A stretch of 64,000 nucleotides of DNA from Sinorhizobium fredii USDA 205 (GTDB lineage Bacteria > Pseudomonadota > Alphaproteobacteria > Rhizobiales > Rhizobiaceae), in NCBI RefSeq assembly GCF_001461695.1, contig NZ_AUTC01000144.1:1-64000 (forward strand), written 5' to 3'. Of this stretch, positions 8,744 to 18,783 are shown one piece after another. The notes beneath the pieces are model-generated. The model made no database searches. It was not told the origin of the DNA and saw only the letters and a list, made by a program, of their open reading frames with translations. How positions within the stretch are numbered: the stretch's first letter is position 1; each line of letters opens with the position of its first letter. Both the position numbers and the translations under genes were made by a program.

Positions 8744-9720
8744 CGATTCTCACCGAGGCGGAGCTGCGCCGCATCGTGCCGCTTGATCGCGAGGCGGTTG
8801 CCTGCGTCGAGAATGCCTTCCACGCACTCGCCACCAGGGCGGTGGCGATGCCGCCGATCCTGAGGCTCGATATTCCCGAGCATCGCGGCGAGGTCGACGT
8901 CAAGACCGCCTATGTGCCGGGCCTCGACGGCTTCGCGATCAAGATCAGCCCCGGCTTCTTCGACAATCCGAAGATCGGCCTGCCGAGCACCAATGGCATG
9001 ATGGTACTGCTGTCGAGCCGCACGGGGCTGGTTCAGGCGCTGCTCATCGACAATGGCTACCTGACCGACGTGCGGACGGCGGCGGCCGGGGCAGTCGCAG
9101 CCAAACATCTGTCGCGGGAGAAATCTTCCGTCGCTGCAATCTTCGGCGCCGGCATGCAGGCAAGGCTGCAGCTCGAAGCGCTAACCCTCGTCCGTCCGAT
9201 CCGAGAGGCGCGGCTGTGGGCGCGCGACGGGGAAAAGGCCGAGGCGACGGCAAGCGCACTTGCGGAGAAGCTGGGCTTTCCGGTGAAAGCGACAATCGAT
9301 CCGAAGGCAGCCGTCACCGGTGCCGACATCATCATTACCACCACGCCCTCGGAGACGCCGATCCTGAAGGCCGAATGGCTGCAGCCGGGCCAGCATGTCA
9401 CCGCCATGGGCTCGGACGCCGAGCACAAGAACGAACTCGACCCGCAGGCGATTGCCGGCGCCACCTATGTGGCCGACAGCCTGAAACAGACGCGTCGTCT
9501 CGGCGAGTTGCATCACGCGATCGCCGCCGGTGTCGTGGGGCTCGATGCCGAGTTCGCCGAACTCGGCCAGGTGATCGCCGGGCTGAGGGCGGGACGCACG
9601 AGCGCCGGCGAGATCACCATCGCCGACCTGACCGGAACCGGCATCCAGGACACCGCCATCGCGACCCTCGCATTCGCGCGGGCCAACGCGGCGAACGCCG
9701 GAACCACTTTCGAGAGTTGA
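8731..9720 (+). CDS. eutC: EutC, ornithine-cyclodeaminase/mu-crystallin-family enzyme
   Basis: 329 aa from the ATG at 8731, preceded by AGGAGG; a second ATG at 8740 (overlap ATGA with the eutB stop) is equally possible and would remove three residues. The Rossmann NAD-binding part is visible as AIFGAGMQARLQLEAL, and substrate-side residues lie in VKTAYVPG and TAAAGAVAAKHLS. Relatives are imine reductases and amino-acid cyclodeaminases, fitting reduction of an imine made by EutB. Third partner in hydroxyectoine-to-ectoine conversion. Confidence 0.9.
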   Translation: MARMTILTEAELRRIVPLDREAVACVENAFHALATRAVAMPPILRLDIPEHRGEVDVKTAYVPGLDGFAIKISPGFFDNPKIGLPSTNGMMVLLSSRTGLVQALLIDNGYLTDVRTAAAGAVAAKHLSREKSSVAAIFGAGMQARLQLEALTLVRPIREARLWARDGEKAEATASALAEKLGFPVKATIDPKAAVTGADIIITTTPSETPILKAEWLQPGQHVTAMGSDAEHKNELDPQAIAGATYVADSLKQTRRLGELHHAIAAGVVGLDAEFAELGQVIAGLRAGRTSAGEITIADLTGTGIQDTAIATLAFARANAANAGTTFES

Positions 9721-9753
9721 GACCGGCAGGGCCGGAAAAACGAGGGAAGAACC

Positions 9754-10935
9754 ATGACCCAACCCAACCTCAAATTCTCCCTTGGGGAATATGAAGCGCG
9801 CCTCAAGAAGACCCGTCAGGCGATGGAGGCGAAAGGCGTCGAGCTGCTGATCGTCAGCGATCCATCCAACATGGCCTGGCTCACCGGCTATGACGGCTGG
9901 TCCTTCTATGTGCATCAGGCGGTGATCGTGCCGCCTTCCGGCGAGCCGATCTGGTTCGGCCGCGGCCAGGATGCCAACGGCGCCAAGCTCACCGCCTATC
10001 TCAGCCATGAGGACATCATCGGCTATCCCGATCACTACGTGCAGTCGACCGAGCGTCACCCGATGGATTATCTTTCGGGCATCCTTGCCGACCGCGGCTG
10101 GGGGGCGCTCCGGATCGGCGTCGAGATGGATAACTACTGGTTCTCGGCGGCAGCCTTCGCCTCGCTGCACAAGCACCTGCCGAATGCGCGCTTCGTCGAC
10201 GCAACCGCGCTCGTCAACTGGCAGCGCGCCGTCAAGAGCGAGACGGAAATCAAATATATGCGCAATGCCGCACGGATCGTCGAAGCCATGCACCAGCGCA
10301 TTTTCGACAAGATCGAGGTCGGCATGCGCAAATGCGATCTGGTCGCCGAGATCTATGATGCCGGCACGCGCGGCATCGACGGCATCGGCGGCGACTATCC
10401 GTCGATCGTGCCGCTGCTGCCATCCGGCGTCGAGGCGTCCGCGCCGCATCTTACCTGGGACGACCGGCCGATGAAGCGGGGCGAGGGGACCTTCTTCGAG
10501 ATCGCCGGCTGCTACAACCGCTATCACCTGCCGCTGTCGCGTACGGTGTTCCTGGGCAAGCCGACCCAGGCTTTTCTCGATGCAGAGAAAGCGACGCTCG
10601 AGGGCATGGAGGCCGGCCTTGCCGTCGCCAGGCCCGGCAATACCTGCGAGGACATCGCCAATGCCTTCTTCGCCGTCCTGAAGAAATACGGCATCGTCAA
10701 GGACAATCGCACCGGCTATCCGATCGGTCTTTCCTATCCGCCGGACTGGGGCGAACGCACCATGAGCCTGCGCCCCGGCGACATCACTGAACTGAAGCCC
10801 GGCATGACGTTCCATTTCATGACAGGGCTCTGGCTCGAGGACATGGGCTTCGAGACGACCGAGAGCATTCTGATCACCGAAACCGGCGTGGAATGCCTGG
10901 CCTCCGTGCCGCGCAAGCTGATGGTCAAGGACTGA
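9754..10935 (+). CDS. eutD: Ectoine hydrolase EutD (DoeA), M24/creatinase family
   Basis: 393 aa. The creatinase-type N-terminal domain (about residues 1-165, with LLIVSDPSNMAWLTGYDGWSF-like text shortened here to SDPSNMAWLTGYDGW) precedes a pita-bread M24 domain. It opens the ectoine ring to give N-acetyl-2,4-diaminobutyrate, one isomer of which is the inducer of EnuR in relatives. It follows eutC after 33 bases with GAGGGAAG before the ATG. Confidence 0.92.
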   Translation: MTQPNLKFSLGEYEARLKKTRQAMEAKGVELLIVSDPSNMAWLTGYDGWSFYVHQAVIVPPSGEPIWFGRGQDANGAKLTAYLSHEDIIGYPDHYVQSTERHPMDYLSGILADRGWGALRIGVEMDNYWFSAAAFASLHKHLPNARFVDATALVNWQRAVKSETEIKYMRNAARIVEAMHQRIFDKIEVGMRKCDLVAEIYDAGTRGIDGIGGDYPSIVPLLPSGVEASAPHLTWDDRPMKRGEGTFFEIAGCYNRYHLPLSRTVFLGKPTQAFLDAEKATLEGMEAGLAVARPGNTCEDIANAFFAVLKKYGIVKDNRTGYPIGLSYPPDWGERTMSLRPGDITELKPGMTFHFMTGLWLEDMGFETTESILITETGVECLASVPRKLMVKD

Positions 10936-10939
10936 GGCG

Positions 10940-11944
10940 ATGAGGGAGCAGCATCTGCGGCCGTCGCCGATCAGCGCCACGGTCGACTTCGAAGCCGATG
11001 GCGTCCAGCACGGCTTTCTGCGCCTGCCCTATAGTCGCAACGATTCGGCCTGGGGCTCGGTGATGATTCCAATCACCGTCGTCAAGAATGGGGAGGGCCC
11101 GACGGCCCTCCTGACGGGCGGCAATCATGGCGACGAATACGAGGGGCCGATCGCGCTTTTCGACCTGGCGCTGAAGCTCGATCCTGCCGAGGTTCGCGGC
11201 CGGGTGATCATCGTTCCGGCGATGAATTATCCGGCCTTCCTCGCCGGCACGCGCACGTCGCCGATCGACAAGGGCAATATGAACCGCAGCTTCCCCGGCA
11301 AGCCTGACGGAACCGTGACCGAGAAGATTGCGGACTATTTCCTGCGTGTCCTACTGCCGCTGGCCGACATCGTGCTCGACTTTCATTCCGGCGGAAGGAC
11401 ACTCGATTTCCTGCCGTTCTGCGCCGCCCACATCCTCCCCGACAAGGCGCAGGAGGCAAAAGCCTTCGAATTCGTCCGGGCTTTTGGAGCGCCCTATTCG
11501 ATGAAGATGCTGGAGATCGACGCGGTCGGAATGTACGACACGGCGGCTGAGGAGATGGGCAAGATCTTCATCACTACCGAGCTTGGCGGTGGCGGATCGG
11601 CGACGGCACTGACCGCGGCAATCGCCAAGCGCGGGGTGGAAAACGTGCTGAGGCACGCAGGCATCATCGCGGGCGAAATCGAGGCGCAACCGACCGAATG
11701 GTTGGACATGCCGAGCGGCGACTGCTTCGCTTTCGCGGAGGACGGTGGGCTTGTCGAGTTCCTCGTCGATCTCGGCGAGACGGTCGAACAGGATGCGGTG
11801 ATTGCGCGGATCTTGCCCGTCGGTCGGACAGGCGCGAAGCCATTCGAGGTCAGGGCCAGGATGAAAGGCCTTCTCGCGGCCCGCCACTATCCCGGGCTGA
11901 TCAAAGCGGGCGACTGCTGCGCGGTGCTGGCTGTGACCGTTTAG
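10940..11944 (+). CDS. eutE: N-acetyl-diaminobutyrate deacetylase EutE (DoeB)
   Basis: 334 aa zinc enzyme of the succinylglutamate desuccinylase/aspartoacylase family. The zinc ligands are H63 and E66 in GGNHGDEYEGP, and H149 in LDFHSGG. The family arginine lies in GNMNRSFPG. It deacetylates the EutD product to 2,4-diaminobutyrate. It lies four bases after eutD and is the last gene of the operon; no diaminobutyrate aminotransferase gene follows, so that step must be encoded elsewhere. Confidence 0.92.
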   Translation: MREQHLRPSPISATVDFEADGVQHGFLRLPYSRNDSAWGSVMIPITVVKNGEGPTALLTGGNHGDEYEGPIALFDLALKLDPAEVRGRVIIVPAMNYPAFLAGTRTSPIDKGNMNRSFPGKPDGTVTEKIADYFLRVLLPLADIVLDFHSGGRTLDFLPFCAAHILPDKAQEAKAFEFVRAFGAPYSMKMLEIDAVGMYDTAAEEMGKIFITTELGGGGSATALTAAIAKRGVENVLRHAGIIAGEIEAQPTEWLDMPSGDCFAFAEDGGLVEFLVDLGETVEQDAVIARILPVGRTGAKPFEVRARMKGLLAARHYPGLIKAGDCCAVLAVTV

Positions 11945-12028
11945 AGAACCGTCACTCCCTGGCCGTCAGTTCGCCGGCTCCGTGGACCTGACTGCCGCGT
12001 GCCCATCTTCTCGATTCTAAAAGGTTAG

Positions 12029-12074
12029 AGCGGGATGCGGGCGGAAAACCGCGCACACTTTTCCTCATCCCGCT
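12029..12074. repeat. Rhizobial intergenic palindrome (AGCGGGATG type)
   Basis: AGCGGGATG (12029-12037) and CATCCCGCT (12066-12074) are perfect 9-base arms around an inner GCGG/CCGC hairpin. This form of element is common between genes in Sinorhizobium. It may also act in ending the eut transcript. Confidence 0.6.
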
Positions 12075-12109
12075 TTAGCCCGACCTGAGACTAAACTTCG
12101 CTCGCCACG

Positions 12110-12134
12110 AAAAAGCCCCGCACTATGGCGGGGC
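12110..12134 (-). terminator. Rho-independent terminator for minus-strand transcripts
   Basis: Read on the minus strand, GCCCCGC, loop CATAGT, GCGGGGC is followed by TTTTT. The 7-base stem is perfect. It would end transcription of the enolase-family pseudogene to its right. Confidence 0.65.
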
Positions 12135-12495
12135 AAGTCCGCATCCAGTTGCCTTCGTTGGATGCGGGACGTAGCCCAGAGATGGAAGCTACGCAGAGAC
12201 GCTATCTACGGTTTGATCAGAGAGGAAGGTCTGATTTCGCGATTTCGGTACGCCTCTTCAAAAAAACATAAGCAGGGTAAACGCTTTTCGCTTTTTCCAA
12301 GCAGCACGATTTTCAACGTCCCGATCACATCGGCGGCATCGAGGAGAGATCCCGGCCTTGTCGGCAGAAAGGCCGCGAGCCCGCTCGTTGCGGGCAGGTC
12401 GATCAGACGTCCTGGGCGCTGTGCCTGCCAGCGGCACCGTCGCGGATTGTGTCGATCCCATTGAAGGGTCTCCGGACGTCTCAGCCCGGCTGGTG

Positions 12496-13105
12496 TCAGT
12501 CGTAGCTGGCGACTGGTTCGCCCAGAACTTCCAGCCGGGGCACCACGCCCAGTCCCGGCGTAGCTGGCGCGACGATGCGTCCTTCAAGGACGTCGAAGGG
12601 ACCGTCGGCCCTTTTTGAGCGAGACGATGTCTCGGCTTTCAAGCACGCACCGCAGGTATCTTTCAGGAACGGTGTGGCCCAGGTGCACGATTGCAGCAAA
12701 CGCGATGTCCGATCCGGTCGTTTCCTGAACACTGACCGTATGGCCTGCAGCGACGCGGATATCACGGTGCCGGCGTCCTCTAGTCAGGCCGCCGTTCTTG
12801 GAGATCTTAAGGCCGATTCCTTCTGCCGCATCCTCTGCGACGAGCTGCACGATCGATGCGTCGTCAGTTGCGAGCTCATCGAAGATGATCGGAACGTCGG
12901 TGCGACGGCGCAGCGACACGCACTCGCGCCAGGTCGCGCAGAGTGCCTCAAGTACGAAATCAAGGCCATGCGGCAACAACCGGAGCATGCGTAGTGCCGT
13001 CTCGTCTATGTGATCGACGGCGGACGCACCAAGAAACTCCCGCTCCCGGTGACTTGACCGGTGTGTGACGGTTCCAGTTTGCGACTCGGTCGACGATACA
13101 GACAT
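12496..13105 (-). pseudogene. Enolase-superfamily (mandelate racemase-like) gene fragment, frameshifted
   Basis: Two minus-strand frames together give the C-terminal half of a mandelate racemase/muconate lactonising enzyme-type protein. The first frame carries DVPIIFDELATDD, a KISKNGGLTR segment with the family catalytic Lys, and ETTGSDIAFAAIVHLG. Near 12620-12640 the reading frame shifts and continues as DVLEGRIVAPATPGLGV to the stop at 12496. The N-terminal capping domain and first metal ligand are missing. The nearest functional relatives I can name are cis-3-hydroxyproline dehydratase and hydroxyproline-betaine epimerase; the original substrate is uncertain. Non-functional. Confidence 0.7.
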
Positions 13106-13280
13106 CGGCGCCGTCTTTTTCTCGTTCGCTGTTCATCAAGAGTACGTCCGACACAACCGAAAAGTGTCGCTTTACCGGTACTATGAGATCAGAGATGCAG
13201 CCGTTGATAGGGCCGCGACTGGTCGCAGCAGGAATCCGAGTTCCGTTTTTGTCCTCATTGAACCGGCGCGCATTGGCTGC

Positions 13281-13439
13281 TTATCGAACGCGATTGGCCC
13301 TGACGTCCGACGCGCCCCTGTCGATCCACTCCACTGCGGCAATTGCCGAACCGAAAAGGAGGGCAGGTATCGCCAAAGCGCCCAAGAGCCTCAGCATTTG
13401 AAGGCGGCGTGTCCGCCTTCCGTCCCAATCGTAGACCAT
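13281..13439 (-). CDS. Small membrane protein, 52 aa
   Basis: Starts at the ATG at 13439 with GGAGGTGGACAGAGG directly upstream. A charged N-terminus (YDWDGRRTRRLQ) is followed by one hydrophobic helix (LLGALAIPALLFGSAIAAV) and a short charged tail. Not recognised as a named family. The strong ribosome site and clean single-helix layout support it as a real small gene. It stands alone beside the decayed patch. Confidence 0.45.
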   Translation of the reverse strand: MVYDWDGRRTRRLQMLRLLGALAIPALLFGSAIAAVEWIDRGASDVRANRVR

Positions 13440-13596
13440 CCTCTGTCCACCTCCACGCAGAATATTAGCTGAAGATAAAATCAGAGAAAAACCTAGAGGT
13501 CGAGTCCCTTTGACGGTGCAACTTTTGACAGAACTTTGTGTGGTGACCGTTCGCTCGCCGAAAGAGGCAGAGGAGCCCGCGACGACCTGACCGCCT

Positions 13597-13703
13597 AATG
13601 CATGTCGCCCGAAAGTGTGCAGCGGTTTCGGGATGACGCCATGCAACAAAAACAAAGACCTAAAGCGCGCTGCGTGAACACGTTTGAACGCGACGCGCTT
13701 TAG
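13597..13703. repeat. Composite rhizobial intergenic repeat
   Basis: Two hairpins in tandem. The first runs from about 13597 (GCATGTCGCCCGAAA) to CATGCA at about 13640. The second has perfect arms CTAAAGCGCG (13660-13669) and CGCGCTTTAG (13694-13703). I recognise this as a very common Sinorhizobium intergenic element; the recognition is from memory. Confidence 0.6.
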
Positions 13704-13707
13704 GAGA

Positions 13708-13974
13708 TTACGGGAAGCGGATCTCCATTCGGGCCCGCGCCTTTGCGGCTTCTTGCTCACGGTTGCGTGGCGGATGCGAAGTCTCCAGCGAATCGAGCAG
13801 TTCGCGGGCGCATGCGGCGATCGAACTGACCGCGCGCTCGAACGCCACTTCATTGCGCTTCGCGGGCTTGGTCGTTCCGGCCAGTTTGCGCACGAACTGC
13901 AGCGCTGCGTCGTGAATCTCCTGGTCCGTCGCTGGCGGATCGAAATTGAACAGAGTTCTTATGTTTCGGCACAT
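13708..13974 (-). CDS. DUF2277 family protein
   Basis: 88 aa. The conserved opening MCRNIRTLFNFDPPATDQEI is the signature of DUF2277, a small cytoplasmic family of unknown function widespread in actinobacteria and alphaproteobacteria. The middle is helical with FVRKLAGTTKPAK and the C-terminus is rich in Arg and Glu. A GGGAGAAAG site precedes the ATG at 13974. Monocistronic. Confidence 0.85.
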   Translation of the reverse strand: MCRNIRTLFNFDPPATDQEIHDAALQFVRKLAGTTKPAKRNEVAFERAVSSIAACARELLDSLETSHPPRNREQEAAKARARMEIRFP

Positions 13975-14353
13975 GACTTTCTCCCGGTCATCGTCGGTTC
14001 CCTCCGCTTAAAAGGTTGTCGCGCAATGTCGCTTGAGCGGCAGGCAGAGACACGAATTTTGACACAAGTGCGTTTCCGCTGGGGAGGTTCCTGACAACAA
14101 ATCACATGATTGACGGTGTGTAAAATCACGGATGTCCGGCGTTCGGGATCTGGCGGGAAGGCGCGAAAGCGGATCGCCTCGCCTTGCGCGAGGAGAAGAA
14201 AAGTCGACAACATCACAAAAGGCGTGTGGTTGCATCCGTAGCCGACGGCATCGGCGCCCGCTGGTGGCGTGATGACCGGCGCCCGGCGGCCCGGCAGTGG
14301 AGTTCGTCAGTCCCGGAAACAGTGCACCCGACTTCGCAACGAGCTGAGCCGTT
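13975..14353. other. Intergenic region, no gene seen
   Basis: About 380 bases between the DUF2277 gene and the 3' end of pepT. The short ORFs here have neither ribosome sites nor family-like composition. I see no repeat or promoter I can defend. Confidence 0.3.
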
Positions 14354-15586
<1,233 letters not shown>

Positions 15587-15819
15587 GGCGAGCTCCAGGG
15601 AGGCATTGGGAGAAACCCGCTATAGCCCGCGCCGGGGGCGGCGTGAACGGATTTTTGCCCTGCCGCTGCGTTTTGCCGGCGCGGTCGATCAAAGTTTTGA
15701 GCTTTTGCTGGCGGCAGGGACGCAACGAAGGCATGATCGTCGAGGCAGCGGCGACGCATGCCGCTGGCGCAACACGATGACCGAAATACCAGATCGGAAA
15801 ACCCCTTGAGGAGGATACG

Positions 15820-16029
15820 GTGAGCGCGCACGTCTACAAGAAAGTCGAACTGATCGGAACTTCCCCGAAATCGATCGACGAAGCCATCGAAACGGCGATT
15901 TCGCGGGCTTCGAAAACCATGCGGAACCTCGACTGGTTCGAGGTGGATCAGATTCGCGGGCAGATCGTCAACGGCGAGGTGGCTCATTACCAGGTGGTCA
16001 TGAAGGTCGGCTTCCGCATCGACGACTGA
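15820..16029 (+). CDS. Dodecin family flavin-binding protein
   Basis: 69 aa, starting with GTG at 15820 after GAGGAG. Dodecins form hollow dodecamers that store or buffer flavins (FMN/riboflavin). The pattern VYKKVELIGTSPKSIDEAI, the Trp in LDWFEV that stacks on the flavin, and the ending YQVVMKVGFRID all match the family and its length. Cytoplasmic. It converges with the MFS gene. Confidence 0.92.
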   Translation: MSAHVYKKVELIGTSPKSIDEAIETAISRASKTMRNLDWFEVDQIRGQIVNGEVAHYQVVMKVGFRIDD

Positions 16030-16046
16030 ACGGCGCGGGGACCTCC

Positions 16047-16082
16047 GCCGACGGGCCGGCCCATTTCGTTCGGCCCGCCGGC
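16047..16082. terminator. Possible bidirectional terminator between dodecin and MFS genes
   Basis: CGGGCCG (16052-16058) pairs with CGGCCCG (16071-16077), with further imperfect pairing outside. There is no T-run, so termination is only suggested by the convergent gene order. Confidence 0.35.
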
Positions 16083-16099
16083 ATCCTGATCCATAGGGG

Positions 16100-17281
16100 T
16101 CAGGCGGCTTGCAAGGCGGCGGTCGAGCGCCGATCCAGTGCACCGCTCCAAAGGGTCAAGAGCAGCGCAAGGGACACGAGGATCGCTCCGACCCAGGGCG
16201 TTGCGCCGAGCCCGAGAGCGGAATCGACCACCGTGCCGCCGAGCCAGGCGCCGAGCGCGATACCGAGATTGAAGGCGGCGATGTTCAACGCCGAGGCGAC
16301 GTCGACGGCGCCGGGGCGGTGCGCCTTGGCAAGCTGGACGACATAGAGCTGCAGTCCCGGAACATTGGCGAAGGAGAGGAAGCCGAGCGCGGCCAGCGTG
16401 ACAAGCGTCGGCAGCGGCGAGGTCGCCGTGAAGGAAAAGACGAGGAGCACCAGCGCCTGGAGGAGGAAGAGGCCGACCAGCGCCTTCACTGGATTGGTGT
16501 TGGCGACCCGTCCGCCGGCCACATTGCCGACGGCGATGGCGAGACCGTAGAGCACCAGGATCAGGCTGACGCTTTCGGCCGAGAAGCCGGTGATCTCCTG
16601 AAGGATCGGGGCGAGGTAGGTGAAGGCGACGAAAGTGCCGCCATAGCCGAGCGCGGTCATGGCAAAGACGATCAGCAGGCGACCGGAACCGAGCACGCGC
16701 AGTTGGTCGAGAAGGCCTGCTGGAGCGGCCCTGGGGAGGGTCTTCGGCAACAGCGCGGCGATGCCGGCGAAGGCGATCACGCCGAGCCCCGCCACCGCCC
16801 AGAAGGTCGTGCGCCAACCGAAGATCTGGCCGATATGGGTGCCGATCGGCACGCCGGTGACGATCGCGACGGTCAGCCCCATGAACATCATGGCGATTGC
16901 CGAAGCGCGTCGATTTTCCGGCACGAGATCGGCGGCGATCGTCGAGCCGACCGAGAAGAACACGCCGTGGGCGAAGGCCGAGAGCACACGGGCGACGAGC
17001 AGCACTTCATAGCTCGGCGAGAGCGCCGCGGCCGTGTTGCCGGCGATGAACAGCCCCATCAGGCCGAGGAGCAGCGGCTTGCGCTCGATCCGGCCGGTAA
17101 GCGCGGTGAGGATGGGAGCGCCGAAGGTGACGCCGAGCGCATAGACGCTGACGATAAGGCCGGCGAGCGGCAGGGTGATGTCGAGGTCGGCCGCGACCGT
17201 TGGCAGCAGGCCGACGATGACGAATTCGGTGGTGCCGATCGCGTAAGCCGCGATCGTCAGGGCGAAGATGGCGAGAGGCAT
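16100..17281 (-). CDS. MFS transporter, DHA1 drug/sugar efflux type
   Basis: 393 aa with about twelve membrane helices, an AraJ/YdhP-like member of the major facilitator superfamily. The opening FALTIAAYAIGTTEFVIVGL is the typical TEF(V) motif of this group, and the helix 2-3 loop carries GRIERKPLLLG, the motif A region. It likely exports a sugar-like or drug-like molecule by proton antiport; the substrate cannot be read. Start at 17281 (MPLAIFAL) is chosen because the family begins at the first helix; the frame is open upstream. No associated regulator is adjacent. Confidence 0.87.
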   Translation of the reverse strand: MPLAIFALTIAAYAIGTTEFVIVGLLPTVAADLDITLPLAGLIVSVYALGVTFGAPILTALTGRIERKPLLLGLMGLFIAGNTAAALSPSYEVLLVARVLSAFAHGVFFSVGSTIAADLVPENRRASAIAMMFMGLTVAIVTGVPIGTHIGQIFGWRTTFWAVAGLGVIAFAGIAALLPKTLPRAAPAGLLDQLRVLGSGRLLIVFAMTALGYGGTFVAFTYLAPILQEITGFSAESVSLILVLYGLAIAVGNVAGGRVANTNPVKALVGLFLLQALVLLVFSFTATSPLPTLVTLAALGFLSFANVPGLQLYVVQLAKAHRPGAVDVASALNIAAFNLGIALGAWLGGTVVDSALGLGATPWVGAILVSLALLLTLWSGALDRRSTAALQAA

Positions 17282-17484
17282 GGCAAATACGTTTCCGCCC
17301 GCCGTTCGAGCTGAACGGCGGCTTGAAGAGGCGTTGAACGAGGGTTCGTCTTTCGCGGTGCAATATGCTGGCGCAGGGCAGTTGCGATAAGCCGCAGTCT
17401 CGTCGAAACGCCTGTGAATGGAATTCATGAATGAAAATGCGATGAGCTTTCGGCTCACGAACAGTGAGTCGGTTCAAAGCCGGC

Positions 17485-18696
17485 TCAGTTGCGCGCCAGC
17501 CAGGCCGTGATGCCGCCCGCTGCGGCGCGTCCCGTCGCGAAACAGGCGGTCAGCAGGTAGCCGCCGGTCGGAGCCTCCCAGTCGAGCATCTCGCCGGCGA
17601 CGAAAAGCCCGGGAAACGCCTTCAGCATGGAGTTGCCGTCGATCTGGTCGAGGCCGATGCCACCCGCCGAGGAGATCGCCTCGGCGATCGGCCGCGGCCG
17701 TAAGAGTGGGATGGGCAAAGACTTGACCGTGGCCGCAAGCCTTTCCGGATCGGCCTTCGACATCTCCGGCGCGAGTTCGCGCAACAGCGCTGCCTTCACG
17801 CCCTCGACACCGGCGCCCTTTCTGAGGCGATTGGAAAAGCTTGCCTTGCCGTCCTGCCGGGCGAGATCGCGCCTCAGGCGTTCCGCGGTCCGACCCGGCG
17901 CGAGGTCGAGCGTAAGCGTAGCTTTACCATCCCGTTCCAGCCGGTCGCGCAGGGTAGCGGCGTGGGCGTAGACGAGGCTGCCTTCGATGCCGTGGCGGCT
18001 CACCACGAATTCGCCGGGGAGGGCGCCGGCCTCGGACGAGGCGATGACGGATTTCAAGGGTTCTCCGGCGAAGCGATCCCGGAACGTCTCGCTCCAAGCG
18101 ACATCGAAGCCGCAATTGGCGGGGCGAAACGCACGGACCTTCACGCCCCTGGCGGTGAGCCACGGCACCCAGGCGGCGTCGGAGCCGAGACGCGGCCAGC
18201 TTGCGCCGCCAAGCGCCAGCAGCGCGGCGTCGCAGCGGACGATCTTGCGCCCCTCCGGCGTCTCAAAAAGATAGCCGTCCTCGGCAAAGCCGACCCAGCG
18301 ATGCCGGGTGAGCAGCGTGACGCCTTGCGCCTCCAGCCGGCGCAGCCAGGCGCGCAGCAGCGGCGAGGCCTTCATCGCCTTGGGGAAGACGCGGCCGGAG
18401 GTGCCGACGAAGGTATCGGTGCCGAGCCCTGCCGCCCAGGCCCGCACCTCGTCGGGCGTGAAGCCGTCCAGCGCCGGGCGCAGGCGATCGGAGGCCGCGC
18501 CGAAGCGGGTGGCAAAATCCCGATAGTCCTCGGAATGGGTGATGTTGAGGCCGGACTTGCCGGCCAGCAGGAACTTGCGGGCAGCGGTCGGCATCGCCTC
18601 GTAGATCGTCACGGCATGGCCCGCCTCGGACAGGGTCTCGGCCGCCATCAGGCCGGCCGGGCCGCCGCCAATGATTGCGATTTCTCTCCGTTGCAT
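17485..18696 (-). CDS. BaiN/HI0933-like FAD-dependent oxidoreductase
   Basis: 403 aa. The dinucleotide-binding motif IIGGGPAGLMAAETL is at the N-terminus, followed by AAARKFLLAGKSGLNITHSE, the signature of the HI0933/BaiN flavoprotein family. A closing FAD-contact stretch reads GLFVAGEMLDWEAPTGGY. These are cytoplasmic flavoproteins of mostly unknown substrate, often annotated as TIGR03862 flavoproteins. The start at 18696 (MQRREIAIIG) puts the Rossmann motif at the usual position. Single gene. Confidence 0.88.
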   Translation of the reverse strand: MQRREIAIIGGGPAGLMAAETLSEAGHAVTIYEAMPTAARKFLLAGKSGLNITHSEDYRDFATRFGAASDRLRPALDGFTPDEVRAWAAGLGTDTFVGTSGRVFPKAMKASPLLRAWLRRLEAQGVTLLTRHRWVGFAEDGYLFETPEGRKIVRCDAALLALGGASWPRLGSDAAWVPWLTARGVKVRAFRPANCGFDVAWSETFRDRFAGEPLKSVIASSEAGALPGEFVVSRHGIEGSLVYAHAATLRDRLERDGKATLTLDLAPGRTAERLRRDLARQDGKASFSNRLRKGAGVEGVKAALLRELAPEMSKADPERLAATVKSLPIPLLRPRPIAEAISSAGGIGLDQIDGNSMLKAFPGLFVAGEMLDWEAPTGGYLLTACFATGRAAAGGITAWLARN

Positions 18697-18718
18697 CGAT
18701 CTTCCGTCCGTTCGAGCT

Positions 18719-18771
18719 TTACAGCGCCGCGCGTCCAAGTGGACGCGCGAAAGTCGCTGTAGCACTTTGAA
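18719..18771. repeat. Intergenic repeat, B-type palindrome, copy 1
   Basis: TTACAGCGCCGCGCGTCC, a short loop, then GGACGCGCG and CGCTGTAGCACTTTGAA. The same pattern recurs at 37751, 50254 and 53757. It is a family of about 50-base palindromes. Confidence 0.7.
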
Positions 18772-18783
18772 ATCCTGCAGTCG

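Larger units (their letters stand above)
11945..12495. other. Intergenic region after eutE with repeats and a possible excisionase remnant
   Basis: About 550 bases without an intact gene. It holds the palindromic repeat at 12029-12074, the minus-strand terminator at 12115-12134, a second hairpin (GTCCGCATCCA at 12137 with TGGATGCGG at 12159) and a short plus-strand ORF from 12162. That ORF reads VAQRWKLRRDAIYGLIREEG, which resembles the HTH of phage excisionases but quickly loses sense. Confidence 0.4.

Noticed and set aside
9181..10980. 599-aa minus-strand ORF across eutC and eutD
   Set aside because: Antisense shadow of two recognised enzymes, a common effect of high GC.
12162..12464. 100-aa plus-strand ORF as an intact gene
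   Set aside because: Only the first 30 residues resemble an HTH; the rest is not protein-like, so it is noted only as a possible remnant.
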